Of a DNA stretch of 64,000 nt, positions 17,537-26,225 are shown one piece after another. Each line of letters opens with the position of its first letter. Position 1 is the first letter of the stretch. The notes under the pieces were generated by a model that was given only the letters and a program-made list of their open reading frames with translations, was not told where the DNA came from and searched no databases. Origin of the DNA: Beijerinckiaceae bacterium (GTDB lineage: Bacteria > Pseudomonadota > Alphaproteobacteria > Rhizobiales > Beijerinckiaceae); the NCBI GenBank assembly GCA_027532775.1, contig JAPZTO010000008.1, positions 284,286 to 348,285 on the forward strand, read 5' to 3'. The position numbers and the translations under genes are program-made.

Positions 17537-19363
17537 ATGGCAGTCAAAGCGGGCGGGAGCCCGGAGCGGGATCCAGCGTTGCAGCCTTCGCAGACGGGGG
17601 AGGCGGAGGAATTGGTCGAGTTGCTGGCGCGCCAGATGCCGATCGTCATCGGCGCGGTGCTGGTGGTGGCGCCAACCGCCGCCTATGTCCATGGCCTGCG
17701 CCTCGGCCCCGGCCCCATGGCCTCGTCCTGGCTGGTTGCGGCCGTGGTTCTCGCCGCGTTCCGGGCGCTGTTCGTGGTCGCCTACTGGCGCTATCGCCGG
17801 AGCAGCACGCTCTGGTTCTGGCGCGCCGGCTTCATGCTCGGGAGCCTCGCCTCGGGGAGCCTGTTCGGCTGGTTCGGCTGGGTTGTCACCGGGTCCGGGG
17901 ACGGGCCGCTCATGCTCTTCATCATCATGATGCTCGTGGGGCTGACGGCCGGCTCGGTCGCCTCGCTGTCGGCGGACAGGCTGGTCTATGCCGCCTTCGC
18001 GCTCAGCGCGATGGGGCCGGTCATCATGCGGTTCGGCCTCGCGCCCGACGAGACCAGCCGCTGGATGGCCGTGCTCGGCCTCGTCTTTCTCGTGACGCAT
18101 CTCGGCTATTCGATGCTGCAGAACCGCACGATGCGCGATCTGATCCGCCTTCGGAATCAGGAAAAGGCGTTCTCGCGCGAGTTGGCCGAGGCGCGCGACC
18201 GCGCCGAACGGTCCAGTACCGAGAAGACACGGTTCCTGCTGGCCGCAGGCCATGACCTGCGCCAGCCGCTCTATGCGATCCGGCTGCTGCTGGATACGCT
18301 CGACGCTGCCGGGAAGGATGTCCGCGCGCAGCGGATCGCAACGATCGGGGAATCGGTTGATACGATTTCCGATCTGCTCGAGCGCATGCTGGAGGCCGCG
18401 CGGGCAGGGGCGAAGGGGTTCGAGCCGAGGCTGGCACCGGTTGAGCTTGAGGGCATCTTCCGGCAGGTCGGTGTGGAATTTGCCGCCGAGGCGGCCGGGA
18501 AGTCGCTCGATCTCTGCTTCGTGGGTACGAGCCGCTGGGTGCTGGCCGAGCCGGTCCTGCTGACGCAGATCCTGCGCAACTTCGTCGGGAATGCGGTCCG
18601 CTATACCGGCAGCGGGCGGGTGCTGGTCGGTGTGCGCCGGCGCGCGGGCCGCCTTGTCCTCCAGGTCTGGGATACCGGGCCGGGAATCGAGGCGGCTGAC
18701 CTGCCTCGCATTTTCGAGCCCTTCCACCAGCTCGCCAATCCGGCCCGGCAGGCGGGGCGAGGCCATGGCCTCGGCCTGACCATCGCGAAGAGCATGGCCG
18801 AGATTATCGGCGGCGGGATCGAGGTCCGGTCATGGCCCGGCAAGGGGTCGCTTTTCGCGCTCGACCTGCCGGTCGCTAGCCCTCCGGGGCTTGCGGATAC
18901 GGCCGGTGAGGCCGCCATCCCCATGGTTCCCGGGCCGGAAGCCGGGCGGGTGCTGCTGGTCGAGGATTATGACCCGGTCCGCGAGATCCTCCGCGAGATG
19001 CTGGCCGGCTGGGGTTATGCTGTCGAGACGGCGGCCGACGCTACGGCGGCGCTGGCTCTGGTCGATGCCCGAGGCGCGCCCGACATCGTCGTTTCCGACC
19101 TGCGGTTGCCCGGCGGCATGGATGGCCTGATGCTGATCCGGGAGGTTCGCGCCCGCACGGGACAGGCCATTCCGGCGGTGCTCGTCACGGCGGATCCGGC
19201 CGTGCCCGATCCGGGCGAGGCGATCCGCGTGCTTCAGAAGCCCGTTGCCGCCGGCACTTTGCGCGCCGTTCTGGGGGCCGCGCTCAGCGGATCTCTCAGC
19301 GGACCCCGAGGCGTTCGAGAAATTCCTTCACCTCGCCACGATGGGTCAGGCCGAAGCGCTTGA
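17537..19363 (+). CDS. membrane-bound hybrid sensor histidine kinase
   Basis: This encodes 608 residues from the ATG chosen (a GTG 27 bases upstream is an alternative). About five or six hydrophobic segments fill residues 30-195, so sensing may be within the membrane. A short coiled stretch leads to the HisKA box with H239 in 'AAGHDLRQPLYAIRLLL', then 'NFVGNAVRYT', 'DTGPGIE' and 'GHGLGLT' of the ATPase domain. A receiver domain has phosphoacceptor near D521 ('VVSDLRLPGG'). The 'HDLRQPL' box marks the subfamily often paired with LuxR-type regulators, which fits the regulator encoded convergently. The final 68 bases overlap that regulator gene. Confidence 0.9.
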   Translation: MAVKAGGSPERDPALQPSQTGEAEELVELLARQMPIVIGAVLVVAPTAAYVHGLRLGPGPMASSWLVAAVVLAAFRALFVVAYWRYRRSSTLWFWRAGFMLGSLASGSLFGWFGWVVTGSGDGPLMLFIIMMLVGLTAGSVASLSADRLVYAAFALSAMGPVIMRFGLAPDETSRWMAVLGLVFLVTHLGYSMLQNRTMRDLIRLRNQEKAFSRELAEARDRAERSSTEKTRFLLAAGHDLRQPLYAIRLLLDTLDAAGKDVRAQRIATIGESVDTISDLLERMLEAARAGAKGFEPRLAPVELEGIFRQVGVEFAAEAAGKSLDLCFVGTSRWVLAEPVLLTQILRNFVGNAVRYTGSGRVLVGVRRRAGRLVLQVWDTGPGIEAADLPRIFEPFHQLANPARQAGRGHGLGLTIAKSMAEIIGGGIEVRSWPGKGSLFALDLPVASPPGLADTAGEAAIPMVPGPEAGRVLLVEDYDPVREILREMLAGWGYAVETAADATAALALVDARGAPDIVVSDLRLPGGMDGLMLIREVRARTGQAIPAVLVTADPAVPDPGEAIRVLQKPVAAGTLRAVLGAALSGSLSGPRGVREIPSPRHDGSGRSA

Positions 19364-19895
19364 ACACGCTGGCGAGATGGGCCCGCACCGTATTCTCGCT
19401 GATGCCGAGGCTGCGCCCGATGATCTTGTTCTGCAGCCCGCGGGCACAGAGAACAAGAATGTCGCGCTCGCGCGGGGTCAAAGCCGGTTGGCCATTGGCC
19501 GTGATCGCGCCCGGTTCCTGCGAGAGCAGATCTGACAGGATGCCGAGGATGGCCTCGGGCCCGGAGGCCTTGGACAGGATCGCGGCGGCGTCATCCAGCG
19601 CCGGCGAGGCGCGCAGTTCGGCAGGATCGCTGCCGGTTACGATGATGATCGGCAGGGCCGGGCACCGGGACTGGAGCGCAAGATAGGTCCCCACGCCCGT
19701 CGAATCCGGCAGGGCCAGGTCGAGGATGATCACATCGGGCGGGACAGGACCCACACGGGTCATTGCCTCGGCGAGGCTCGCACCTTCCTCGACCTCGATG
19801 CCCGGATAGGCGGTCTGCAAGGCGGTCCGAAGTCCGAAACGAACCAACGGGTGATCGTCAATGATCAGGATCCGCGCCTGACGCTTTCCTGGCAC
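19296..19895 (-). CDS. LuxR-type response regulator
   Basis: This encodes 199 residues. The receiver domain has phosphoacceptor D59 ('VIILDLALP'), T87 and K109. The C-terminal LuxR/NarL helix-turn-helix is about 135-195, with 'LTPRERDILVLCARGLQNK' and 'ISENTVRAHLASVFKRFG'. GTG at 19895 is preferred because GGGGAG lies 6 bases upstream. TTG codons at 19898 and 19901 are alternatives. It is convergent with, and overlaps by 68 bases, the hybrid kinase gene, and is its likely partner. Confidence 0.9.
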   Translation of the reverse strand: MPGKRQARILIIDDHPLVRFGLRTALQTAYPGIEVEEGASLAEAMTRVGPVPPDVIILDLALPDSTGVGTYLALQSRCPALPIIIVTGSDPAELRASPALDDAAAILSKASGPEAILGILSDLLSQEPGAITANGQPALTPRERDILVLCARGLQNKIIGRSLGISENTVRAHLASVFKRFGLTHRGEVKEFLERLGVR

Positions 19896-20021
19896 CAACA
19901 ACTCCCCGGACGCAATCCAAACCGGGCATTACCCGCAACAGGAATCGCCCCTCGTCGCCATCGTATAGCGAGGCTTCGCCGCCGCGCCAAGGCTCCCGGG
20001 CCGACCGGAGCCAGCGCGCGG

Positions 20022-20762
20022 TCAGCTCGCGAGGCCGGGCAGGATCCCGATCGTGACGGGGCTCAGGAATTCCTGGATCGACCTGTACTGGAATGTCCTG
20101 TCGCGGGTGGTCGCGTTGACGTCCCGGTTCTGCTCAACCCAGGTTTCAGCATAGGCATCATCGGTCAGGAAGGCCTTGAAGGCAGCATCATCACGCAGCA
20201 AGGCCCGCATCCTGTGGGGCGGAAAAACTCTCTTGTAGGCCGATGACCCCTGGCCGAACCGCTTCTTGAACAGTTCGAGGCGCTCTTTCATGGCCCGGTT
20301 CTTCGGGTCGTCCTCGAGGCTCTTCAACCAGACCCGGCCGAAGCCGCGTGCGTATTCGATGCGCTCCCGCGTGATGCCGGCCTTTTCGAGGATGCCAATC
20401 TCGTCGAGCCAGCTGTTGACGGAGTCGTAGGTCACTTCCGGATACTGGGCGAGATAGGCCCCGATGGCATAGTTGATGAAGGTGTCCTCGTTCCGGGTCA
20501 GGTCGGTCCTGAAACTGTCGGGCAGGTAGAACATCGCATCGCCCATTGTCGTATTCCAGAAGGTGATGCTGGACCAGTTGTCGGCCTTCGCGATCTCTGC
20601 CATCGCGACCTTGCGTTCCTCAGGCGTCTGGGAGAAGTAGCCCTTGATGCCGCCCTGCACGAGGCCGGGATCGACGCCCACGCAGCCCGGCAACCCGCCG
20701 AGCGCAACCAGAAGTCCGGCTATTGCAAAAAACCGGGGAAAAGAACGCATCCTCATGGACAT
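20022..20762 (-). CDS. lipoprotein of unknown function
   Basis: This encodes 246 residues. The signal peptide has a lipobox near 'GLPGC' (C about 27). The mature protein is rich in aromatic and charged residues and mostly helical, with no family that I recognise. The segment 'YFSQTPEERKVAMAEIAKAD' follows the anchor. GGAGA precedes the ATG. It lies about 60 bases downstream of the outer-membrane-like protein gene on the same strand and may be cotranscribed with it. Confidence 0.7.
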   Translation of the reverse strand: MSMRMRSFPRFFAIAGLLVALGGLPGCVGVDPGLVQGGIKGYFSQTPEERKVAMAEIAKADNWSSITFWNTTMGDAMFYLPDSFRTDLTRNEDTFINYAIGAYLAQYPEVTYDSVNSWLDEIGILEKAGITRERIEYARGFGRVWLKSLEDDPKNRAMKERLELFKKRFGQGSSAYKRVFPPHRMRALLRDDAAFKAFLTDDAYAETWVEQNRDVNATTRDRTFQYRSIQEFLSPVTIGILPGLAS

Positions 20763-20822
20763 CAGGGTATCTCCGGAAGGGTCGGAATGCGCCGGGGGCA
20801 GGGCCGCGGCACCGGAAGGGGA

Positions 20823-21743
20823 TCAGAACGTGTAGGCCGCGCCGATGGTCGCACGGCTGTAGTGCATGCGCTGGTTGGAGAGCCAGGTCATGCCCTTGAT
20901 CGACACTTCCCAGTTTCGGTTGATCTGGTAGGCAAGGCCCGTCTGCAGCGTGAACCACGTCCGGTCGAGCCCGCGCTCGGCCGGGGCGACCTTCTCGGCA
21001 AGCACCTGGTTCAGCACAATGCCGCCGGACAGGCGCAGGCGCGGCGTGATCGAATAGAGCGCGCTCAGATGCAGCAGCCCGATCGTCGATCCGAAATGCG
21101 CAACCGGGGGAATGTTGGTCGGGTCATAGGCCTGCCGGCTCCGGGTGGTCAGCAGGGTCGCATCCAGCGAGAGCATCACCGGGCCGACCGGATAGGACGC
21201 GCCGGCGAAGGCGCCTAAGCGGTAGCTGCTGCTGTCCGCCCCGACCGGCGCGCTCGCCACGCCGACGAACTGGTACATGCTGTTCCCGACGCCGAAACCG
21301 CCGAGGACGCCGACGCGCAGGAAGGGCAGGGGCGTGATCCCGAGGACGAGATCCGCCCCGCCGGCTTCGGCCTTCGAATCAAGCGAAAGCGGGAAAGCCA
21401 GAATGGTTGACTTGATCGTCTCCCTCGAGAAATTACCTGTGACCGAGGCGAAACCCATCGAGCCGATGCCGAAGCTCAGGCCCAGTTGCGTGCCGTAGCT
21501 GTTCTGCTTCAGCCGCGTCGGCTGACGGCGTTTCTCGGTGATGGCCATGCCGAGATCGACCGACAGCCGGAAGCTGTGCAGGAATCCGCGCCGGGCTGGA
21601 TCACCGAATTCAGCCGGCAGGGGCAGCGTGCGCACCTGCGAGAGTTTCGGCAGCCCGGCATTGCTGAACCCCGCCTGCGCCACAGCCGCAGATGGCATGG
21701 CGAGCAATCCTGCCGCGATAATGAAGCCTGGCGTCACGCGCAT
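20823..21743 (-). CDS. outer-membrane beta-barrel-like protein
   Basis: This encodes 306 residues with a signal peptide ending 'PSAAVAQ' (about residue 23). The rest alternates hydrophobic and polar residues in amphipathic strands ('FRLSVDLGMAI', 'YGTQLGLSFGIGS', 'LRLSGGIVLNQVL') and ends in an aromatic residue ('IGAAYTF'), the signal for BAM-dependent outer-membrane insertion. No specific porin or channel family is recognised. AGGGG lies 9 bases before the chosen ATG. It is probably cotranscribed with the downstream lipoprotein gene. Confidence 0.72.
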   Translation of the reverse strand: MRVTPGFIIAAGLLAMPSAAVAQAGFSNAGLPKLSQVRTLPLPAEFGDPARRGFLHSFRLSVDLGMAITEKRRQPTRLKQNSYGTQLGLSFGIGSMGFASVTGNFSRETIKSTILAFPLSLDSKAEAGGADLVLGITPLPFLRVGVLGGFGVGNSMYQFVGVASAPVGADSSSYRLGAFAGASYPVGPVMLSLDATLLTTRSRQAYDPTNIPPVAHFGSTIGLLHLSALYSITPRLRLSGGIVLNQVLAEKVAPAERGLDRTWFTLQTGLAYQINRNWEVSIKGMTWLSNQRMHYSRATIGAAYTF

Positions 21744-22334
21744 CCGTATCAGCCCCTTACCCGTTTTCGTGGCTGCGCTGCGGGATTGCCGAAGCCTGCC
21801 CCGAACGCCGCCATCTTCTGGTTGCGTGCGGACAGAAGCAGCCGTCACCGGCGGGAGCAAACGATCGAAAAGACTAGTCCATGGCGTCCGGATGGTGTGT
21901 CTACAAAGGCACAGGGCCTGATGCGCTTATACGACGAAACATCTGCAATTCCTCCGCAAGCCCGGACCGGGATCAAGCGGGTCAAACTGCGCTTCGGCAG
22001 GTCGGGCACACGGCCTGACACTGGTAGGGGAACCTGCCCTTCGAGCCACGATGCGCAGAAAGACCTTGAGGCCTGGTGCGGATGAGGGCACCGCGTTTAC
22101 CAGCTATATAATTGATTAAAAATCGTAAAAATAACTTTGATTTTCAAAAGACCAACAAAAAGACCAACAAATCCGCTGGCTGGGGGTGGATCCGGGTGGA
22201 CGGCGGTGGATGAATTCTGAGTCGGGACACTGTCTTTCAGTTGTTTGGGCCGACCGACATGTGCACATTCCGGCAGGCGGAGAAGGGAAAAGACGCAGTT
22301 CTCCGCATCATGATCCTTTTGGTCGAGGAAGCCG
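21744..22334. other. intergenic region spanning the left island boundary
   Basis: This 591-bp stretch has no supported gene. Up to about 22073 it looks like host sequence. At 22074-22088 it carries a near copy of the tRNA-Thr 3' end. It then becomes strongly AT-rich (22100-22140) and has the 18-bp site 22163-22180, which recurs at the other end of the island. The last 150 bases are the leader of the first immunity-like gene. Confidence 0.55.
22074..22088. repeat. candidate left attachment site (att) of the island
   Basis: TGGTGCGGATGAGGG matches the tRNA-Thr 3' end TGGTGCCGGATGAGGG (29018-29033) in the same orientation except for one missing C. Composition changes right after it. The match is short and imperfect, and part of it also resembles a rhizobial intergenic repeat, so this is a candidate only. 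Confidence 0.38.
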
Positions 22335-23009
22335 ATGGTTGATTCGCATGAACACTGGGTTTGGTGGGGTGTGCCCGAGCGCGGCATTCAGCGTGCCCAG
22401 ATCGACTATGATTCTTATCAGGGGAAGCAATACCCTGCCTTCACTTCTGAGCGTATTCCGGAGGGTGCCTTGGGTCTGCCGATCTTTAGAACGGCCTCAT
22501 CAGCCAGGCGTTTTGAAGGCAGGCACTGCCCTCCGGTAACAGGTGGGCTTGTGGTCGATAAAGTGATAATCGATGTCATCTTGTCATTCGACACCGAATC
22601 CTACGTCCAGTTTCATCCAGTAATTATTATGGCGAGAGGAGTCCCTATAACTCATTATTCTTGGATTTTCATTCAGGCAACGGCCTTCTGTATTGATTAT
22701 GAGAATTTGATCGACGCAGAAATTCGATATCACAACGGTCATCCGTTTGTCATGGAAGCAAAATCATTCAAATACAAAAGTGGATGCCTTGGCGACTATC
22801 ATATTGCCCGTGATTATTATCACGGGTCCCATCTTGTCGTTTCAAGGGCGCTGAAGAATGCTTTGCTGGAAACCGGCGAGCCAATCGATTTTCGGCAGCC
22901 CGAAGATATCGCTCAACCGTGGTGGCTCTGCAGGCCTCTAGGATAAGCTGCAGCTTTCCGATGGAGCTGCGCCTATCGACAATCAACCTCTTTTCAAGCC
23001 AGCAGAACA
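22134..23009 (+). repeat. tandem duplicated unit 1 (leader plus Imm11-like gene)
   Basis: The unit begins with CTTTGATTTTCAAAAGACCAA and contains the leader and the first immunity-like gene. The same order and motifs (the start block, 'gggtggac', 'ggatgaattctg', 'atcatgatcct') recur 876 bases later. The copies have diverged considerably, so the duplication is old. Confidence 0.7.
22335..22946 (+). CDS. Imm11/DUF1629-like immunity protein, copy 1
   Basis: This encodes 203 residues. The C-terminal half follows the Imm11 (DUF1629) layout from memory: a 'CIDYENL' segment (about residue 113), a 'F.....KSGCLGDYHIARD' stretch, then 'HLVVSRALKNALLETGEPIDF'. Imm11 proteins are cytosolic antidotes of polymorphic toxins. 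No signal peptide or membrane helix is present. GGAA lies 5 bases before the ATG. The gene is more AT-rich than the host. A paralogue of exactly the same length lies downstream in a tandem duplication, and no toxin gene is in the window. The family call is by pattern, not search. Confidence 0.68.
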   Translation: MVDSHEHWVWWGVPERGIQRAQIDYDSYQGKQYPAFTSERIPEGALGLPIFRTASSARRFEGRHCPPVTGGLVVDKVIIDVILSFDTESYVQFHPVIIMARGVPITHYSWIFIQATAFCIDYENLIDAEIRYHNGHPFVMEAKSFKYKSGCLGDYHIARDYYHGSHLVVSRALKNALLETGEPIDFRQPEDIAQPWWLCRPLG

Positions 23010-23810
23010 GCTTTGGTTTTCAAGAGACCAATAAATTCGATGCTGGGAGTGGTTGCGGGTGGACGTGGCGGATGAATTCTGCGCGGGATGCTGCTTCTAG
23101 GTTGCTTTTGGAAGCTGCGATCTGAACATTCCGACAGATGGATGTTGAAAAACTCATATCATGGCATCATGATCCTCTCGATTGAGAAAGCAGATGGCAG
23201 CAGAATTTGAAAACTGGATATGGTGGGGTGTTCCAGAGCATGGCATTGAGCGTGCTCAGCTTGACTACGACACCTATATTGGGAAGCAGTATCCAGTCTT
23301 GACCGTTAAACGTGTGCCCGATGGTGCGCTGGGGTGTCCTGTTTTTGTTACATCGTCGTCATCATCCAAATTTGAAAACAGGCGCTGCCCACCGGTTTCA
23401 AATGGAATTGTGATCGACAAGACATTTGTAGAAATTATACTGTCTTTTGAAAATAAAGAATTTGTTCAATTCTATCCAATAAAAATAAAAGCGGGAGGCA
23501 TATACGTTAATGATTATTTTTTTATATTCGTAAATACGCATGTAAATTGCATTGACTATCAGTCTATGGGGGAAGAAAAAATTGTGTACTTTGACGAGAA
23601 TCCCATCGTTATGGAGGCAAGGCAGTTTAAGCACCTGAAGGGCTGTCTTGGTGGCCGTCATATCGCTAGGGAGTGTTTGCATCCATCGCATCTTATTGTC
23701 TCAAATGACCTGAAGAACGCCTTGGTTGCCACAGGAGAGCCGCTTGACTTCAGGCAGCCGGAGCAGGTTGCTTGGCCACCGCTTCTTTGCCGGCCTCTAG
23801 GTTAGGCGGA
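23010..23810 (+). repeat. tandem duplicated unit 2 (leader plus Imm11-like gene)
   Basis: The unit begins with CTTTGGTTTTCAAGAGACCAA and repeats the leader and gene order of unit 1. The leader is shorter in its first part and keeps the blocks 'gggtggacg', 'ggatgaattctg' and 'gcatcatgatcct'. Confidence 0.7.
23194..23805 (+). CDS. Imm11/DUF1629-like immunity protein, copy 2
   Basis: This encodes 203 residues, the same length as copy 1 and clearly paralogous: both share 'WWGVPE.GI.RAQ.DYD.Y.GKQYP', 'HLIVSNDLKNALVATGEPLDF' and the ending 'CRPLG'. The central part (about 75-130) is much more AT-rich and divergent ('FVQFYPIKIKAGGIYVNDYFF'), as expected where immunity proteins contact different toxins. 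The ATG at 23194 follows GAAAG. An in-frame TTG 12 bases upstream is less likely. No partner toxin is visible, so both copies look like orphan immunity genes. Confidence 0.68.
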   Translation: MAAEFENWIWWGVPEHGIERAQLDYDTYIGKQYPVLTVKRVPDGALGCPVFVTSSSSSKFENRRCPPVSNGIVIDKTFVEIILSFENKEFVQFYPIKIKAGGIYVNDYFFIFVNTHVNCIDYQSMGEEKIVYFDENPIVMEARQFKHLKGCLGGRHIARECLHPSHLIVSNDLKNALVATGEPLDFRQPEQVAWPPLLCRPLG

Positions 23811-24079
23811 GCCGTTGGAGGAAAAGCGGGTTGCGCCTGAGGACGAGCCGGCTAGCTCGGGAAGGCTGAACAAAGCACGCGTTTTCGTCTGCCTTGTGGC
23901 GGACTAGTGAAGGTGGTCACCTGCATCTGGGTGAGCTGCGCGAACCAAACGGGTCCGGAATCGGAATGGTCATTCCGGCCCGAATGCAACGTCTATGTGC
24001 TGACCAAGCATGTCTTCGCTGGAGCGGAGCGCGTTGGTTGTGTGCGTTCTGTTACCCGAAATTCCCTGCCTAACCGCGC

Positions 24080-24667
24080 TTACAAAATCCCCTCCAGCAC
24101 CTCCGGCCCAAACCGCCGCATCATCTCCACGTCCATCCGGGTGTGCAGATGGTCCAGCCGGTCGAGATGGGCCTCATAGGTCCGGCGGCGCATCCATTTG
24201 GGCTTTACCGGGAAATCCGGATCGCGGGATTTCAGTTTTCGCGACAGGAGCCGGTCACGGCTGATGCAGAGGCGGTCAAAGGTCGAGCTGGCATTCTGCG
24301 AGCGATAGGCGATGCGCCAGGCCTTGCGGGCGAGGAAGCGCTTGCCACCCGGCGGCAGGTAAAGCTTGGCCACACGCGTCCCCAGGCGCGGGCAGAGGGC
24401 AAACCAGCGGAGGCCTCCGAAACGGCATGGCTCCGCCACCAGATTGACCGGATAGGCCATCGCCTCGCCATCCACCGTGTAGCGCAGGTGAAGCCGCGCC
24501 ATGCCCGGCTCCAGCCGTTCAAGGCGGTAGGAAACCGAGGCCACCTGCCGCTCGCCTTGCGACCATATCCAGCTGCCGGAAGCCTCGTCAGCGGGGCTGC
24601 GGAGGGCGCCCGCGACAAGTCGATGGATGGCAAGGACCAATCCGTCTTCAACGCAAACCGAGGGCAT
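24080..24667 (-). CDS. conserved island-associated protein of unknown function
   Basis: This encodes 195 residues, basic in the C-terminal half. The segments 'PCRFGGLRWFALCP', 'RVAKLYLPPGGKRFLARKAW' and 'KPKWMRRRTYEAHLDRLDHL' recall a family I associate with phage-like islands of alphaproteobacteria. No function is known to me. The 'GxxRxxKLYLPPGG' stretch could form a small beta domain. GGAAGGAG lies 6 bases before the ATG. A five-codon remnant of the same gene start, with its ribosome binding site, recurs at 26193-26240, so this locus has been duplicated or interrupted. Confidence 0.7.
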   Translation of the reverse strand: MPSVCVEDGLVLAIHRLVAGALRSPADEASGSWIWSQGERQVASVSYRLERLEPGMARLHLRYTVDGEAMAYPVNLVAEPCRFGGLRWFALCPRLGTRVAKLYLPPGGKRFLARKAWRIAYRSQNASSTFDRLCISRDRLLSRKLKSRDPDFPVKPKWMRRRTYEAHLDRLDHLHTRMDVEMMRRFGPEVLEGIL

Positions 24668-24680
24668 GGGGTCTCCTTCC
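24653..24680. repeat. direct repeat, copy A, at the cargo slot border
   Basis: GCAAACCGAGGGCATGGGG followed by TCTCCTT contains the start codon and ribosome binding site of the 195-residue protein gene (minus strand). The same 19 bases recur at 26211-26229. Confidence 0.8.
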
Positions 24681-24806
24681 CTGGCGGGCAGGCGAATGCA
24701 AACAGCAGCACACGCTGCGGACCGTTTGTGTTCCGACAGTGGCAGTATAGGATGGCGAGCATTCGCATGCACGGCTTGTTCGCGCTGTATCGACAGGTTT
24801 GAACCA

Positions 24807-25169
24807 ATGACCACCATGATTGTCGAAGACAGGCAGGCTTTGCCGGAATGGTTTTCCTACGATGATGAGTATTTGTTCTTTGCCAGAAACGAGATCACGG
24901 AATTCGGCCCCATCCGTTTCTTGCCGGCGGATGGGCAATTGGTGGTCAGGACATCGCTTCAGAAGCACCTTGACTTCGATTGCGTGCCGATCTGCTACGA
25001 CCGGCAGATGGACGAGCATGTCGCATGGGTGTTTCTCCATGGCCGGCAGAAAATCGTTCGCTTTCCGGGTGATTCCGACCGTCTGGAAGTTTTTCAGGAA
25101 TATGAATCCTTCTGGGCCGTGCTTGATTATGCCGTCCGGCGGATGAAAGAGGCCTATCTCGACGATTGA
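24807..25169 (+). CDS. small acidic protein of unknown function
   Basis: This encodes 120 residues, acidic, without signal or membrane segments ('MDEHVAWVFLHGRQKIVRF', 'EYESFWAVLDYAVRRMKE'). I do not recognise the family. Its size, acidity and position in a cargo slot beside an Imm8-like gene would suit another immunity-type protein, but no motif proves this. Composition is nearer to the host than its neighbours. Two in-frame ATG codons (24807, 24816) are possible. The first has AGG about 9 bases upstream. Confidence 0.6.
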   Translation: MTTMIVEDRQALPEWFSYDDEYLFFARNEITEFGPIRFLPADGQLVVRTSLQKHLDFDCVPICYDRQMDEHVAWVFLHGRQKIVRFPGDSDRLEVFQEYESFWAVLDYAVRRMKEAYLDD

Positions 25170-25374
25170 GCGGATTGCCCAAAAGCCATCGGTAGCTCCA
25201 CTCCGCGCCCGCCATCGTGATCGTGCTTTTCTCTCTCGAATGAAGTGCAATGCTCACTTGAGATTGTACAGTAACCTCATATGTGCCAAATTGTCGGATA
25301 TCATCCCTGCAAATGTCCGCATCAATGTCTGCATTGGCAAAAAATTCGAAATCCTATGAAAGGTAATTATATTA

Positions 25375-25689
25375 ATGATTATTACTAACCAATCTATTTT
25401 TAAAAATCTATTTTTTGTAGGTTTTTTGGCAATTTTTGTTGCTTCTCAATATTTTGATTTTAGCAATTATCGCCAATTTATGTCTCTCGTTATAGGTGTT
25501 TATTATATAATTTTCGGAAATTGGCTTTTAGAAAGAAAACATAAAGTGCCTTTCATTGCATTATCTATTATATTTTTTCTATACTCAACGGGGGAAATCA
25601 ATTTTAGAAAGTCTAGTTTTGACCTTTTTCTATTCTTTTCTGTTGCTGTTGTCTCATTCATTCTGAAATGGCATGAAAAGATCAGGTAA
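25375..25689 (+). CDS. AT-rich three- or four-helix membrane protein, unknown
   Basis: This encodes 104 residues with strongly hydrophobic segments at about 10-27, 33-52, 58-75 and 80-96, so an integral inner-membrane protein. Base composition is extremely AT-rich compared with the host, which marks recent foreign origin. AAAGG precedes the ATG by about 12 bases. The family is unrecognised. It lies between the acidic protein and the Imm8-like gene. A membrane immunity protein, which would neutralise a membrane-acting toxin, is one possibility only. Confidence 0.62.
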   Translation: MIITNQSIFKNLFFVGFLAIFVASQYFDFSNYRQFMSLVIGVYYIIFGNWLLERKHKVPFIALSIIFFLYSTGEINFRKSSFDLFLFFSVAVVSFILKWHEKIR

Positions 25690-25721
25690 GATTTGTAGGA
25701 TTGGCGCTTGGGTCTCGGGCC

Positions 25722-26072
25722 ATGAAGAAAAAAGCTGAAATCCGCTCTGTCGATTGTGATGGAGATCTTCTGGAAGATTGGAAGCCCGGTCGTGAATGGG
25801 ATTTTGCCATTCAGATCGTGATCGAAATTGGCCTTGAGGGTGACGAGGGAGGATGGCTCTTCTACCTTGAAATTCTCCCTAGACAATTCTTTGAAGCGTG
25901 TCCTCTGCCGAGATTTGTCAATAGATCCTTGGTGTTGGACCATTACGATCCGCGTTTGATCAAGGATTTTATCAATAGGGTTGTTTCGGGACATGAATTC
26001 GAAAACTGGGATAAATGTGTTGAGCACCTGAGTTATTACTTTTCTCATGAATATGAGAATTATAATACCTAA
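25722..26072 (+). CDS. Imm8-like immunity protein
   Basis: This encodes 116 residues, acidic and cytosolic. The N-terminal 'AEIRSVDCDGDLLEDWKP' followed by 'FAIQIVIEIGLEGDEGGWLF' matches the Imm8 pattern that I remember (a D-x-x-D-W-x-P block, then 'I-x-x-E-I-G-x-x-G-E-E-G'). The ending 'WDKCVEHLSYYFSHEYENY' fits the usual Imm8 tail. Imm8 proteins protect against polymorphic toxins. No toxin is encoded nearby. It is AT-rich relative to the host and lies in the cargo slot flanked by duplicated gene starts. Confidence 0.66.
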   Translation: MKKKAEIRSVDCDGDLLEDWKPGREWDFAIQIVIEIGLEGDEGGWLFYLEILPRQFFEACPLPRFVNRSLVLDHYDPRLIKDFINRVVSGHEFENWDKCVEHLSYYFSHEYENYNT

Positions 26073-26192
26073 TTGCACGCTGTCGGATGCCGGAAGAATT
26101 GACCTGAGCCGGACATCTGGATGCTTCAATCAAGGCCGAAAAGGGCCTGCGGGCCCACGGTCGATCAATCTGCGGCATCCGGTAAGGCCAGG

Positions 26193-26225
26193 CTAGACGC
26201 GTCCTGAGGGGCAAACCGAGGGCAT
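26193..26225 (-). pseudogene. remnant start of the 195-residue island protein
   Basis: The minus strand has GGAGACCCCC then ATG and encodes M-P-S-V-C before leaving the reading frame of the intact gene, stopping after 10 codons. The first five codons and the ribosome site are the same as those of the intact gene at 24667. It is a scar left by insertion or duplication of the 1.5-kb cargo between the two copies. Confidence 0.7.

Noticed and set aside
17180..18766. 528-residue minus-strand reading frame across the riboswitch and kinase
   Set aside because: It would destroy both the riboswitch and kinase interpretation. It lacks motifs, and its composition is that of a shadow frame.
22097..22387. 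Minus-strand 96-residue reading frame at the left island end
   Set aside because: It overlaps the AT-rich leader and the first immunity-like gene, with no start signal.
23907..24179. 90-residue plus-strand reading frame within the island
   Set aside because: Its second half is antisense to the 195-residue protein gene, and no ribosome site or family was recognised.
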